The translations under genes and the position numbers were made by a program. Positions 7,898-16,704 of a stretch of DNA of 64,000 bases are shown here, piece after piece. The DNA is from Bradyrhizobium niftali (GTDB lineage Bacteria; Pseudomonadota; Alphaproteobacteria; Rhizobiales; Xanthobacteraceae). The DNA is taken from positions 434,001-498,000 of the forward strand of contig NZ_SPQT01000002.1 in the NCBI RefSeq assembly GCF_004571025.1, in the 5' to 3' direction. Position 1 is the stretch's first letter. The number at the start of each line of letters is the position of its first letter. The notes under the pieces were generated by a model. That model ran no database searches and was not told the origin of the DNA. It saw nothing but the letters and a program-made list of their open reading frames with translations.

Positions 7898-10800
7898 TCA
7901 GATGGGCAGGAGCACGATTTCCGAATATAGCCTGTCGAGCTCGTCGTCGGCGATCAGCGGGGAACGGAAACACGTGATCATCGGGAGCATCATGCCTCGT
8001 GGTGGGACCGGAAAGATTCGCGCCTCCGCGACGAGCGCCGCCGTTCGCTGCCGGCGCAAGATCGCCAGCTTGACGCGCTCGAGATGCCGCAACAGCAGAG
8101 CCGGTGCACTACAATGCAGAATGTCCGAATATGGGATTCTGAGCGGCTGAAACCGTGCCAGTCGTCCCAATCGACTTGCTGCAAGACGATGATCGCGGCG
8201 CTTCACCACGAGATAGGCGTAATCAGGCCCGTCGACGACGATGAGCTGCAGGCAATCATACGCCGCGTGATCGTCGAAGATTTGCCTTTGGTGGCTGGTC
8301 AGTCTCTCGCGGACCACGGCCGGATCGAAGCTGATCACCGGCCGGGTCGAGCCGAACAAGGTCTCGGCCTGAAGCAATGGCGGCATGGCGATGCGCTGCG
8401 AGTCCAGCGGTTTGAAACGCTGTGCGATAAGGGCGGCCCAAGACGACGGCTGCGGAGTGAAGCACGTATATGTGGCGTTGGCGTCATCCAGCATTGAGGC
8501 GAGCAGCGCCATACCCCAGCCGCGGTACTGCGCGCGTACAACCCAAGAGGACAGATTGCAGACGAGGACTGCCTCCTCGTTCACCTGCCGCCGGGCAGCA
8601 ACTGCCCCGATGAATCCAACCAAGGCGTTGCCGTCGAGAAGTATGAAGCCGCGGGTGTGATCCGACCAGCCATGATCGAACAGACGGCGCCATCTCGTCG
8701 CATCGATGCCCGCCTCGCGAAACGATTCCTCAAGAAAGCGGCAGACCGGTTCCACGTCCTCCGGACCGAGGGCACGGACGTGCAGGCCCGCCCGGCCAAG
8801 CTGCTGGGCCGTCATTGCCTCCGCGCCGGAGAGGACCGCGATCAGGCCTTCGATCGACGGCGCCCGCAGAAAGGCCGAAAGGGGCATCGGATGCCCGGCA
8901 TAGCTCTCGATCTCCAGGAGCAGGCTGACTACGGCCAGCGAGTCTGCGCCGCAGTCCAGAAGATTATCGGACCAGCCGATGGGAGCCACGTCCAGCACGC
9001 GCTCGCAGATCGCCTGCAGGTCTTTCCGCAGCTGGTCAACGTCTGGGAGCACTCCACAGACCGGGGTCGGCTCCCGAGGCGCACTGGCGGTCGGAGGCGC
9101 TCGCAGAACCGGATGGTTGGCAATGGCCTCAAGGCATTCGGCATTCTGCAGGGCGTCGCGATTCCGTACAGGGCGGCCGTTCACCGAATCCCGCGCTGCG
9201 ATTTCGGACCGCTTGCCGTTAAAGGTGACAGGAAACGCGTCGACCTGTGCGATACGCGCCGGCACGAAGGCCGGCGAGCCGCAGCGTGCAAGCTCGGAGC
9301 GGATATGCTTGGCGAGAGCGCTGTCGAGCACCACGCCTTCGCGCAACACGAGCAACAAAACCATGCGCGTGCCGCCTGGCTCGTCCGCTTGTTGCTCGAC
9401 CGCCATCGCCTCAACGATCTCCTCGACGTCATCGAGGATGCGGTAGATCTCCGCGGTCCCTATGCGGATGCCGCGCACGTTGAGGACTCCGTCTGAACGA
9501 CCATGCAAGCGCCAGCCCCCATGAGGCGTGGCCTCGATCAGATCGCCATGCGTCCAAAAGCCGGGGTTCTGAGCAAAGTAGGCGGCGTGGAAGCGGGCAC
9601 CGTCCGCATCGCCATGAAAGCCGAGGGGTCGCGAGGGAAAAGGGTTGGCGCAGACCAGTTCGCCTATCACCGCCTGCGGATCGTCAGGCGGCGGCAGCGA
9701 GCGGACATCGAGGCCGAGGCTGCGGCACTGTGCCTCGCCTGGATGGACCGGCAGATTCGGACTGCCAAGGACGAAGCAGCCGATGATATCAGTGCCGCCT
9801 GAGATCGTCTGCAGCGGCATCGACGACTTCACTTCGCTGCTGACCCAGTCGTACTGGCGGGGATAGAGGATCGAGCCGGTCGAGAGCATGCTGCGCAGGG
9901 CGGAAAGGTCGAACACCCGCCCGGGGGAGAAATCCTTCTCCGCGCAGAAATGCAGATAGGCGGGATTGGTGCCAAACACGGTGACGCGTTCCTCGGCAAC
10001 AATCCGCCAGAACGTGTCCGCCGCTGCGAGCGGCCCGTCGTAGAGGACAATCTCGACGCCGGACGCCAGCGCCGAGAGCTGCCAGTTCCACATCATCCAA
10101 CCGCAGGAGGTTTGGAAGAACAGCCTGTCGCCGTGCCTGAGATCACAGTGCAACCGGTGCTCCTTCACATGCTCCAGTAAGGTGCCGCCGGCGCCGTGCT
10201 GGATGCATTTCGGCGGGCCCGTGGTGCCCGAAGAGAACATCGTGAACAGCAGATGGTTGAATGGGTGACGGGGCCAGGCTGGCCCAATCTCGCCGCCATC
10301 ATCACCGAGCAGATCGGCAAGCCTGTGCAGAGGTGGCGTCCTCTCGTCGGCGTCCAGCGAGCCATCGTCCAGCGCAATGATCGCCGCGAGGCTCGGCAGG
10401 CCGGCCGCCGTTTCGAGGACGCGCTCGGCGACGGGGATTCCCGCATCCCATCGCTCCGCTCGAAGGCAGCCGAAGAGCACCACGGGCTCGAGAGGGGCGA
10501 ACCGCGCCAGGATAGCGGGCACGCCCATGTCCGGCGCGCAGCTGGCAAAAGTCGCGCCAATGGCGGCGGTCGCCAGACAGGCAATGACCGCCGCGGCATT
10601 GTTGCGTGCGATTGCCACGACGTGGTCACCTGGGCGCACACCGAGCCGCTGCAACGACCTCGCCAATCGACCAACCGCGCCGCGCAACGCGCCACGCGTG
10701 AACCGGTCGCGGCTGCCGTCAGCGTGGCAGGCTGTCAGGACCGGCTGGCCGGGACTGCCGGCGAGGAGGCACTCGGCGTAGTTGAGACGAATATCCGGGA

Positions 10801-11029
10801 AGAAGCGCGCGGTCTCGCAGGCATCGCCGACGCAGACGGGCTCGGCTGCGCCGTCCCGCGGCACGTCGGACCACTCAAGGAAGAGACGCCAGAAGCTGTG
10901 GAAATCCTCCACCGAGAAGCGGTCCATCGCAGCGTGATCGCGCAGCTGCTGCCCCGTTCGGGCCTCACACCATTGGCCGAAAGCAGTGAGCTGAGAATGT
11001 GCGATGCCATGTGCGTCGGGACGGAACAC
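7898..11029 (-). CDS. fusion protein: acetoacetyl-CoA-synthetase-like adenylation, carrier and GNAT domains
   Basis: Large protein (1043 residues from the GTG at 11029, which has GGAGGA just upstream; 1059 from a TTG at 11077; residue numbers here use the longer form). Residues 18-630 are an adenylate-forming enzyme closest in look to acetoacetyl-CoA synthetase: N-terminal FGQWCEARTG, P-loop-like TMFSSGTTGPPK (279-290), CGWMMWNWQLSALASG, SGGTDIIGCF, WTHGDLIE and the C-terminal catalytic Lys622 in FNGKRSEIA. Residues 683-750 are a carrier domain with the phosphopantetheine site DCGADSLAV (Ser713). Residues 764-890 are a GNAT-like acetyltransferase (RAQYRGWGMALLASML), followed by about 170 unassigned residues. 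Inferred role: activate an acyl acid, load it on the carrier and transfer it to an amine. It sits alone between glxA-tail repeats, suggesting acquisition by transfer. Confidence 0.8.
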   Translation of the reverse strand: MFRPDAHGIAHSQLTAFGQWCEARTGQQLRDHAAMDRFSVEDFHSFWRLFLEWSDVPRDGAAEPVCVGDACETARFFPDIRLNYAECLLAGSPGQPVLTACHADGSRDRFTRGALRGAVGRLARSLQRLGVRPGDHVVAIARNNAAAVIACLATAAIGATFASCAPDMGVPAILARFAPLEPVVLFGCLRAERWDAGIPVAERVLETAAGLPSLAAIIALDDGSLDADERTPPLHRLADLLGDDGGEIGPAWPRHPFNHLLFTMFSSGTTGPPKCIQHGAGGTLLEHVKEHRLHCDLRHGDRLFFQTSCGWMMWNWQLSALASGVEIVLYDGPLAAADTFWRIVAEERVTVFGTNPAYLHFCAEKDFSPGRVFDLSALRSMLSTGSILYPRQYDWVSSEVKSSMPLQTISGGTDIIGCFVLGSPNLPVHPGEAQCRSLGLDVRSLPPPDDPQAVIGELVCANPFPSRPLGFHGDADGARFHAAYFAQNPGFWTHGDLIEATPHGGWRLHGRSDGVLNVRGIRIGTAEIYRILDDVEEIVEAMAVEQQADEPGGTRMVLLLVLREGVVLDSALAKHIRSELARCGSPAFVPARIAQVDAFPVTFNGKRSEIAARDSVNGRPVRNRDALQNAECLEAIANHPVLRAPPTASAPREPTPVCGVLPDVDQLRKDLQAICERVLDVAPIGWSDNLLDCGADSLAVVSLLLEIESYAGHPMPLSAFLRAPSIEGLIAVLSGAEAMTAQQLGRAGLHVRALGPEDVEPVCRFLEESFREAGIDATRWRRLFDHGWSDHTRGFILLDGNALVGFIGAVAARRQVNEEAVLVCNLSSWVVRAQYRGWGMALLASMLDDANATYTCFTPQPSSWAALIAQRFKPLDSQRIAMPPLLQAETLFGSTRPVISFDPAVVRERLTSHQRQIFDDHAAYDCLQLIVVDGPDYAYLVVKRRDHRLAASRLGRLARFQPLRIPYSDILHCSAPALLLRHLERVKLAILRRQRTAALVAEARIFPVPPRGMMLPMITCFRSPLIADDELDRLYSEIVLLPI

Positions 11030-11220
11030 GACTCCTCCAAACCCGCCTTTAGGTGGCACGCGACGACCAGGCCGCAAGCAACGTTAGATAGCGTTCGGAT
11101 CGCTCGGGGAGAATCATCCTCCGGGGTTATGTGGCGGATTGGCGCAAGTTTTCGGGAGTACCCCGCTTGAGCACCGGCGAGCGTAAGCCGCCTCCTACGA
11201 TTTGATGGTCCTCGCCGGCA
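11030..11220. other. upstream region of the fusion gene
   Basis: Gene-free stretch holding the presumed promoter of the minus-strand fusion gene. Minus-strand frames at 10735-11427 and 11127-11348 overlap it but show no domain and are most likely chance frames. Confidence 0.35.
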
Positions 11221-11275
11221 GCGCCCGTTCGGCCCGCCGCCGCAGGCGCTGCGACGCGCGGCGCGGGCAGGGTAG
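11221..11275 (+). pseudogene. 3' remnant of a GlxA-type regulator gene
   Basis: The plus strand encodes FGPPPQALRRAARAG followed by TAG, nearly identical to the last 15 residues of the intact regulator ending at 7800 (FGQPPQALRRAARAG, TAG). Upstream of this tail the reading frame has no resemblance to a regulator, so this is a broken end fragment. Confidence 0.65.
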
Positions 11276-11339
11276 GACGCGGCGAGGTCCGCGTTAGCCA
11301 CACAAGCGGACGTCGACGATGCATGAGCCGATGTCCGCC
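11221..11339 (+). repeat. right copy of glxA-tail direct repeat
   Basis: Diverged direct copy of 7748-7896: the 55-nt gene tail, an 8-nt spacer in place of about 40 nt, then a block (11284-11339) beginning GAGGTCCGCGTTAGCC and ending ATGTCCGCC. The two copies bracket the fusion gene exactly. Confidence 0.65.
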
Positions 11340-11365
11340 GCGGGCCAAACCCGCAAGTCATCGCA

Positions 11366-12721
11366 TCAACTATTCGATCGGCGCGCCGCGACAATCGCGT
11401 ACAGTAGTTTCGCGGTGCTGTACCCAATGTCTTCCCGCGTCAAACCCATGCGCAGGATCACCAATTTACGCGAGGGGATGATCGCGATCACCTGGCGGAG
11501 GTGCCCTTGCAACATGAATGTGTCGGCCGGGAGGGTGAATCCCTGGCCCGGCCCTAACCAAAGCTGTCCGCGACCGTAGACCGGACCATGTCCCTTGTCG
11601 GATGCCGGCACGGGCGAGCGCATGTAGTCGACGAAGCCCATCGGCAAAAACTGTTCGCCGTTCCACTCTCCGTTCAGGCGCAGGAATTCGCCGAAGCGCG
11701 CCCAATCATGCGCATTGGCGAAGAGAAAGCCTTCGCCAAGGAATGTGCCTGAAGGGTCGGATTCGAGAACGGCGCTGGTCATGCCCAACGGCTTGAACAA
11801 TCGCTGCTGCGGATAAGCGCGCGCGTCCGCTCCAACCGCGTTCTGCCAGAGCCGCGCCAGCAGGACGGACGAACCGCCGGAATAGTTGAACTTCGTTCCG
11901 GGCGGAGCGACAAGGGGGCGGTCTCTCGCGAATGCCGCCGCATCCTTTGCGAGATTCTCCAATCCGTCGGGATCGGGAGAATCGCCATCTTCACTCCATT
12001 TCAAACCGCTTGTCATGGCCATCAAATCGGCCACCGAAATGTCCGCGCGCGCGTCGCCAGCCCATTGCGGAAATAGATTTTTCTGATCGAGCGAAAGCTT
12101 TCCGTCCTTGATCGCCATGCCGGCCAGCGCGGCATTCACGGTCTTCGTCATCGACCAACCTTGCAAGGGCGTCGAAGCGTTGAAGCCTTCGCCATAGGTT
12201 TCACCGACGATGCGCCCGTTCTGGACGACGACGATCGCGCGCATGCCTGGCCCCTGGAGCGTCGGATCGTTCAGCGCCGCCAACAAAGCCTTGTCGTCGG
12301 ACAATTGCGCCCTCTCGCCCGCCGGCCAGAGCGCATCGGACTTTTCCGGCAGGGAAGGCGGCGCGGCGCCATAGGGGGCAGCGTCCTTCGAGACCAGTGT
12401 GCAACCGCGTCCCTCCTCATATTGGGCGTAGCGTTTGGCGAACAGGCCTCGAAATGCCACCTCGACACGCTGGTTGGCGGCGTCCACCCTGATTTTCAGA
12501 CGGCTGACGATGCGAGGAAGCGCAAGCGCCACATCGCTTCCGATCACCGCGTCCGCGTCGCGTTTGGCAATGAACACGTTCGAGCAAACCATTTTTGCCG
12601 CAAAGGCCGAGGCGGACAGCATCCCATCGGGTGGGCTGAAGATCAGCCAGCCGCTGAACCCCAAGATCCCGAGAAGCACAATCGCGACAAGAAATTTGAA
12701 CGTAGTCAGAACAAGTCGCAT
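11366..12721 (-). CDS. serine hydrolase, beta-lactamase/6-aminohexanoate-dimer-hydrolase-like
   Basis: A 451-residue protein with an N-terminal membrane anchor or uncleaved signal (LVAIVLLGILGFSGWLIF, residues 11-28), so the catalytic part is probably periplasmic. The serine-hydrolase SxxK motif is GWSMTKTVNAALAG (Ser190, Lys193); the second-box Tyr is in KFNYSGGSS. It resembles class C beta-lactamase-fold hydrolases such as 6-aminohexanoate-dimer hydrolase and EstB-type esterases rather than true beta-lactamases, so a role in antibiotic resistance is not implied. Its stop lies just after the right glxA-tail repeat. Substrate unknown. Confidence 0.83.
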   Translation of the reverse strand: MRLVLTTFKFLVAIVLLGILGFSGWLIFSPPDGMLSASAFAAKMVCSNVFIAKRDADAVIGSDVALALPRIVSRLKIRVDAANQRVEVAFRGLFAKRYAQYEEGRGCTLVSKDAAPYGAAPPSLPEKSDALWPAGERAQLSDDKALLAALNDPTLQGPGMRAIVVVQNGRIVGETYGEGFNASTPLQGWSMTKTVNAALAGMAIKDGKLSLDQKNLFPQWAGDARADISVADLMAMTSGLKWSEDGDSPDPDGLENLAKDAAAFARDRPLVAPPGTKFNYSGGSSVLLARLWQNAVGADARAYPQQRLFKPLGMTSAVLESDPSGTFLGEGFLFANAHDWARFGEFLRLNGEWNGEQFLPMGFVDYMRSPVPASDKGHGPVYGRGQLWLGPGQGFTLPADTFMLQGHLRQVIAIIPSRKLVILRMGLTREDIGYSTAKLLYAIVAARRSNS

Positions 12722-12752
12722 GCTTCCTCGCCCTTCCGCTTTACCCTACGCC

Positions 12753-13757
12753 CTATGTGCTGCCTGCCGCTGCCCCGCTGGAAGCATTTGCACGTGCTGT
12801 CAATCGCCGCGCGATCGGCATCAGCATGTAGGGCGCAAGGTGAATCGGAAACTGCGTCAGCGCGAAGTAGAGCCAGGTCGTCGCCGGCAGCGCGCCTGCG
12901 GTTGCGGCCAGCATCAGCCCGAGATTGCGCTGTGACACCATCAGGCCGATCGCGAAGGCGCGCTCATGGCCGACGCGGCGGAAGATCAGCGTCGTGACGG
13001 CGAGCAGGGTGAAATAGACGGCAAAGGCGAGCAGCGCGACGCCGATCGTGAACAGGGGGGCGGCGAGGAAGTCGGTCGCGACGTCGCCCATCACCGCCGA
13101 GGCGAACACCAGCAGGATGACGATGTTGATGCCGTCGATCGGACGCTTGTGGCGCTGGATCGCCTCGCTGCCGAACAGGCGGCGGATGACGGTCGCCGCA
13201 AGCAGCGATGCCGTGAGGATTCCGAGCAGCTTCAGGCCGAGCGTGAGCGGCGAGATGTTGAGCATGCCGCCGAGAAACAGGCTGGCAAACAACGAGGCGG
13301 TGAAGGGGACGAGCGCGGTCGAGGTCACCAGCGTGACCAGCACCAGCGTGGCATCGAGGCCCATTAGCGCTGCGAGCGCCGGCGCGGCCATCATCGGCGA
13401 GGCCATGCCCTGGAGCATCAGCGCGAGAGCAAGGCCGGGCGAGCTGTCGCTGAGCCCGGTTGTATGAGCAATCAGCCCGACGATCAGCGGCACGCCGATC
13501 GTGGTCCAGGCGGTGGCGGCCGCAACCAGCGCCGGCCGGCGCAGATGGCCGTAGAGCGCCGCCAGGTCGACCCGCATGAAGGAGATGCAGAGCAGAAAGA
13601 AGATCGCCTCGGTGACGTAGGGGCGCAGCAGCGCACCGAGCGGCGGCACCGCAACCGCGATGAAGGCGATCGCGGCAACGGCGCGCGTGCCCTGGTCACC
13701 GAGCCAGGTCAGCCCGCGCAGGGGAGTGGCGTAGATGGTTTGAAGATTGGAAGCCAT
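12753..13757 (-). CDS. bile acid:sodium symporter-type (BASS) transporter
   Basis: Integral membrane protein of about 334 residues with roughly ten hydrophobic helices, e.g. AVAAIAFIAVAVPPLGALL, VPLIVGLIAH and VGVALLAFAVYFTLLAV-like segments. The run of small residues around LALMLQGMASPMMAAPALAA and the helix-breaking SQRNLGLMLAAT near the C terminus fit the two core motifs of the BASS/arsenite-permease fold. Substrate unknown; members move organic anions. ATG 13757 is used; it lies 14 nt after the esterase stop, so the two genes likely form one minus-strand operon. Confidence 0.75.
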   Translation of the reverse strand: MASNLQTIYATPLRGLTWLGDQGTRAVAAIAFIAVAVPPLGALLRPYVTEAIFFLLCISFMRVDLAALYGHLRRPALVAAATAWTTIGVPLIVGLIAHTTGLSDSSPGLALALMLQGMASPMMAAPALAALMGLDATLVLVTLVTSTALVPFTASLFASLFLGGMLNISPLTLGLKLLGILTASLLAATVIRRLFGSEAIQRHKRPIDGINIVILLVFASAVMGDVATDFLAAPLFTIGVALLAFAVYFTLLAVTTLIFRRVGHERAFAIGLMVSQRNLGLMLAATAGALPATTWLYFALTQFPIHLAPYMLMPIARRLTARANASSGAAAGST

Positions 13758-13771
13758 GCGCAGCGGCGTTG

Positions 13772-14719
13772 TCAGCCCAATCCCTTCAACCACGCGCCGA
13801 TCTCGCTGACGGCGACATTGGCCTGTGGCAACAGCTTGCCCATGGTGAAGAAGCCGTGGAACTGGCCGGGAAAGTGCTTATACGTGACGGATACGCCGGC
13901 CTGCTTCAGCCGCGCGGCATATTCGTCGCCTTCATCGCGCAGCGGATCGGCGCCGGCGGTCAGCACATAGGCGGGCGGCAGGCCGGCAAGGTTTTCCGCG
14001 CGCGCCGGCGAGGCACGCCAGTCGTGGATGTCGGCGGCGGCGCTGAGGTAGTGATCGCGAAACCAGCGGATCACCGAATGCGTCAGCAGCACGCTGGTCT
14101 CGGGTTCGCTGTGGGAGCCGTGCGTCATGGCGAAATCGGTCGCCGGATAGATCAACACCTGGCCCGCGATCGCGGGACCGTTGCCGTCGCGCGCGGCGAG
14201 CGCCACGACCCCGGTGAGATTGCCGCCGGCGCTGTCGCCGCCGATCGAGAGACGGGCGGCGTCGATGCCAAGCTCGCGCGCGTTCGCTGCGACCCATTTG
14301 GTCGCGGCGATGGCGTCCTCGGTGGCCGCGGGAAACTTGTGCTCGGGCGCGAGGCGATAGTCGACCGAGATCACGATCAGCGCGGCTTCGACCGCGAGCT
14401 GGCGGCAGACGACGTCATGGGAGTCAAGATCGCCGATCACCCAGCCGCCGCCATGGAAGAACACCAGCGCCGGCGACAGGCCGTTCTGCCGGCGCGGGTC
14501 CTTCGGCACGTAGATGCGGGCGGGGATCACCCCGTGCGGCGCCGGGATCGCCAGCGGCGCGACACGTGCAAGTTCCGGCGGTTCGGGGTTGGTGGCAAAG
14601 CGCGCTTGCGCGTAATAGGCGCGCGCCTCCGGCGCGGTCAGGGTCTCGTAGGCGGGGCGGCCGGCCTCCTGGAATGCCTTGTAGACGGCGGCGGCATCGG
14701 GATCGAGCACAACGGGCAT
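13772..14719 (-). CDS. alpha/beta hydrolase, hormone-sensitive-lipase family
   Basis: A 315-residue esterase of the HSL family. Visible motifs: oxyanion-hole FFHGGGWVIGD (residues 87-97), nucleophile GGDSAGGNL with Ser163, acidic residue Asp258 in AGADPLRDEG and His288 in FPGQFHGF, together the full catalytic triad. The YRLAPEHKFPAA segment is also typical. No signal peptide, so cytoplasmic; it likely cleaves short-chain esters. It precedes the BASS transporter gene in a probable operon, suggesting import and hydrolysis or processing of one carboxylic ester or acid. Confidence 0.9.
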   Translation of the reverse strand: MPVVLDPDAAAVYKAFQEAGRPAYETLTAPEARAYYAQARFATNPEPPELARVAPLAIPAPHGVIPARIYVPKDPRRQNGLSPALVFFHGGGWVIGDLDSHDVVCRQLAVEAALIVISVDYRLAPEHKFPAATEDAIAATKWVAANARELGIDAARLSIGGDSAGGNLTGVVALAARDGNGPAIAGQVLIYPATDFAMTHGSHSEPETSVLLTHSVIRWFRDHYLSAAADIHDWRASPARAENLAGLPPAYVLTAGADPLRDEGDEYAARLKQAGVSVTYKHFPGQFHGFFTMGKLLPQANVAVSEIGAWLKGLG

Positions 14720-14967
14720 GGGGGCGACCTTGGGGCTTCCAGTTATCGTTGGACGGCGCGTTCGGGGGCGGGGCCCGCCTCGGGCCCTAGGGAAGGGTCC
14801 TCCGACTATCCCATTCGGCCGGCGGTCTGGCCAGCCGGCGCCGGGCTGGGCAGGAATGCCGCCCTTTCCCCGCCGTATTCGGCGTGTTAACCGGATGGCC
14901 TGCGAGCGGCGGTATCCCCTGTAGAATGTCCAGCAAGCCCGATTCGCTGTTGAAGCCGCGCGAGAAG

Positions 14968-15963
14968 ATGGTTCGAACCCTTACCCTGACAGGTCTTGCG
15001 GCGCTTCTGGCCGCCACTGCGCTCACGGCTGCGACGCCCGCGCAGGCGCAGATCGGCACGATCTTCTCCGATCCGCCGCCGCTGCGGCCGCCCGGCAGCA
15101 TTCCGCGCGGACAGCCGCAGCCGCAGGTGCCGGACGACGACGAGGAGGTCCCCGAGCTGCCGCCGCAGGGCCGCGTGCTGCCGTCGCGTCCGATGGCGCC
15201 GCCTCCCGGACGTCAGGGCAATGTCATGCCCGGGCCGGTGGAGACCCAGCCTCTGGCGCCGCCGCCGGGCTCCAGCGCCGCGCCGCCGAACCAGCCGCCG
15301 CCCGTGGCGGTCGTGCCGCCAGGCGCCCCCCAGCCGGGCGCGCCCGGGCAGCGCCAGCCCCAGCAGAAGGGCGGGCCGGGCGGTGCCGTGCCGCAGACGC
15401 CGGCGAGCCTCCAGCCGGGCGATGAGGTCGTGACCGAGCCGCCGGCCCAGAAGATCGTGAACAAGAAGGCGACCTTCTCCGGCCTCGACAAGATCACCGG
15501 CCGTATCATCAATTTCGACGAGGAAATCGGCGAGACCGTCCAGTTCGGCGCGCTGCGCGTCAAGACCAACGCCTGCTACACACGGCCGGCGACGGAAGCC
15601 GCCAACACCGACGCCTTCGTCGAGGTCGACGAGATCACCTTGCAGGGCGAAGTGAAGCGGATCTTCTCGGGCTGGATGTACGCGGCAAGCCCCGGCCTGC
15701 ATGGCGTCGAGCATCCGATCTACGACATTTGGCTGACCGACTGCAAAGAGCCGCAGCAGACCATTGCGACGGCTGCGCCGGATCCCGCGACCAGGCCGGC
15801 TGCGCCGCCGCCGCCCGCGCAGAAGAAGGCCGCGCCCAAGCAGGCCGTGCAGCAGCGTCCGCCGCAGCCATTGCCGCCTCCGCAGCAACCGCAACCGGCG
15901 CCGCCACCTCCGCCGCCGGAGCAGCGGCCAGGTCTGTTCGGGATCCCCGGCTTCGGCCGCTAA
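14968..15963 (+). CDS. DUF2155 domain-containing secreted protein
   Basis: Predicted exported protein of 331 residues. Signal peptide VRTLTLTGLAALLAATALTA with cleavage near PAQAQ; then a Pro/Gln-rich linker (residues about 30-160), the DUF2155 domain (about 165-255: KATFSGLDKITGRIINFDEE, FGALRVKTNACYTRP, FSGWMYAASPGLHGVEHPIYD, WLTDCK with two Cys), and a Pro-rich tail of PPPP and QQP runs. I chose the ATG at 14968; the one at 14926 would add 14 polar residues before the signal. The gene is convergent with aat. Function unknown; the family is confined to alphaproteobacteria as far as I know. Confidence 0.85.
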   Translation: MVRTLTLTGLAALLAATALTAATPAQAQIGTIFSDPPPLRPPGSIPRGQPQPQVPDDDEEVPELPPQGRVLPSRPMAPPPGRQGNVMPGPVETQPLAPPPGSSAAPPNQPPPVAVVPPGAPQPGAPGQRQPQQKGGPGGAVPQTPASLQPGDEVVTEPPAQKIVNKKATFSGLDKITGRIINFDEEIGETVQFGALRVKTNACYTRPATEAANTDAFVEVDEITLQGEVKRIFSGWMYAASPGLHGVEHPIYDIWLTDCKEPQQTIATAAPDPATRPAAPPPPAQKKAAPKQAVQQRPPQPLPPPQQPQPAPPPPPPEQRPGLFGIPGFGR

Positions 15964-15976
15964 GCCCAGCCCTTGA

Positions 15977-16657
15977 TTATTGCCGCGAGGCGATGATCTC
16001 GAGTGCGCGTGCGCCCGAGATCGCATCGCCGGCCGGGAGCTCGAGGAAATCGCCGGGCTCGCCCGCCAGCGCCCTGTCGAGCAGCGCGGTGTAGCGTCGC
16101 CGCGGAATCTCGACCGCGCCGAAGCTCTTCAGATGCTCGGTGACATATTGCGTGTCGAGCAGCTCGAAGCCGCCATGAATGAGTCGCGCGACCAGGTGCA
16201 CCAGCGCGACCTTCGAGGCATCGCGCGCGGTGTGAAACATGCTCTCGCCGAAGAAGGCGCGGCCCAGGCTCACGCCGTAGAGCCCGCCGACGAGGTCGTC
16301 GCCCTGCCAGGCCTCGACGCTGTGGCAATGGCCGAGCTCGAACAGGCCGCCATAGAGGTCGCGGATGCGCTTGTTGATCCAGGTGTCCTCGCGCCCGGCC
16401 TGCGGCGCGGCGCAGCCGGCAATCGTGGCCTTGAACGCGGTGTTGACGGTCACGCGAAACACATCCGAACGCACGGTGCGCGCGAGCCGCGAAGCCACGC
16501 GGAATCCGTCGAGCGGGATGACGCCGCGCAATTCCGGCTCGACCCAGAACAGGGTCGGATCGTCGGCGCTCTCGGCCATCGGAAAGATGCCGCAGGCATA
16601 GGCGCGCAGCAGCACGGCCGGCGTAATTTCAGACGAAGCGGAGTCGCGCGAAGTCAT
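15977..16657 (-). CDS. aat: leucyl/phenylalanyl-tRNA--protein transferase
   Basis: A 226-residue cytoplasmic L/F-transferase, which adds Leu or Phe from charged tRNA to N-terminal Arg or Lys of proteins and so marks them for ClpS-ClpAP degradation (N-degron pathway). Family motifs: [86 protein letters not shown], and [20 protein letters not shown]. Length matches the family. In related genomes I recall it directly downstream of accC; here a three-gene signalling operon lies between. It is convergent with the DUF2155 gene. Confidence 0.96.
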   Translation of the reverse strand: MTSRDSASSEITPAVLLRAYACGIFPMAESADDPTLFWVEPELRGVIPLDGFRVASRLARTVRSDVFRVTVNTAFKATIAGCAAPQAGREDTWINKRIRDLYGGLFELGHCHSVEAWQGDDLVGGLYGVSLGRAFFGESMFHTARDASKVALVHLVARLIHGGFELLDTQYVTEHLKSFGAVEIPRRRYTALLDRALAGEPGDFLELPAGDAISGARALEIIASRQ

Positions 16658-16704
16658 GGCGCAACAATAGCAGGATCGCCATGCGGTTGCGATGGGGGCG
16701 CGGG

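Noticed and set aside
11366..12721. Serine hydrolase as an antibiotic-resistance beta-lactamase
   Set aside because: It has SMTK and a YSG box but resembles the esterase/6-aminohexanoate-dimer hydrolase branch; resistance is not supported by sequence.
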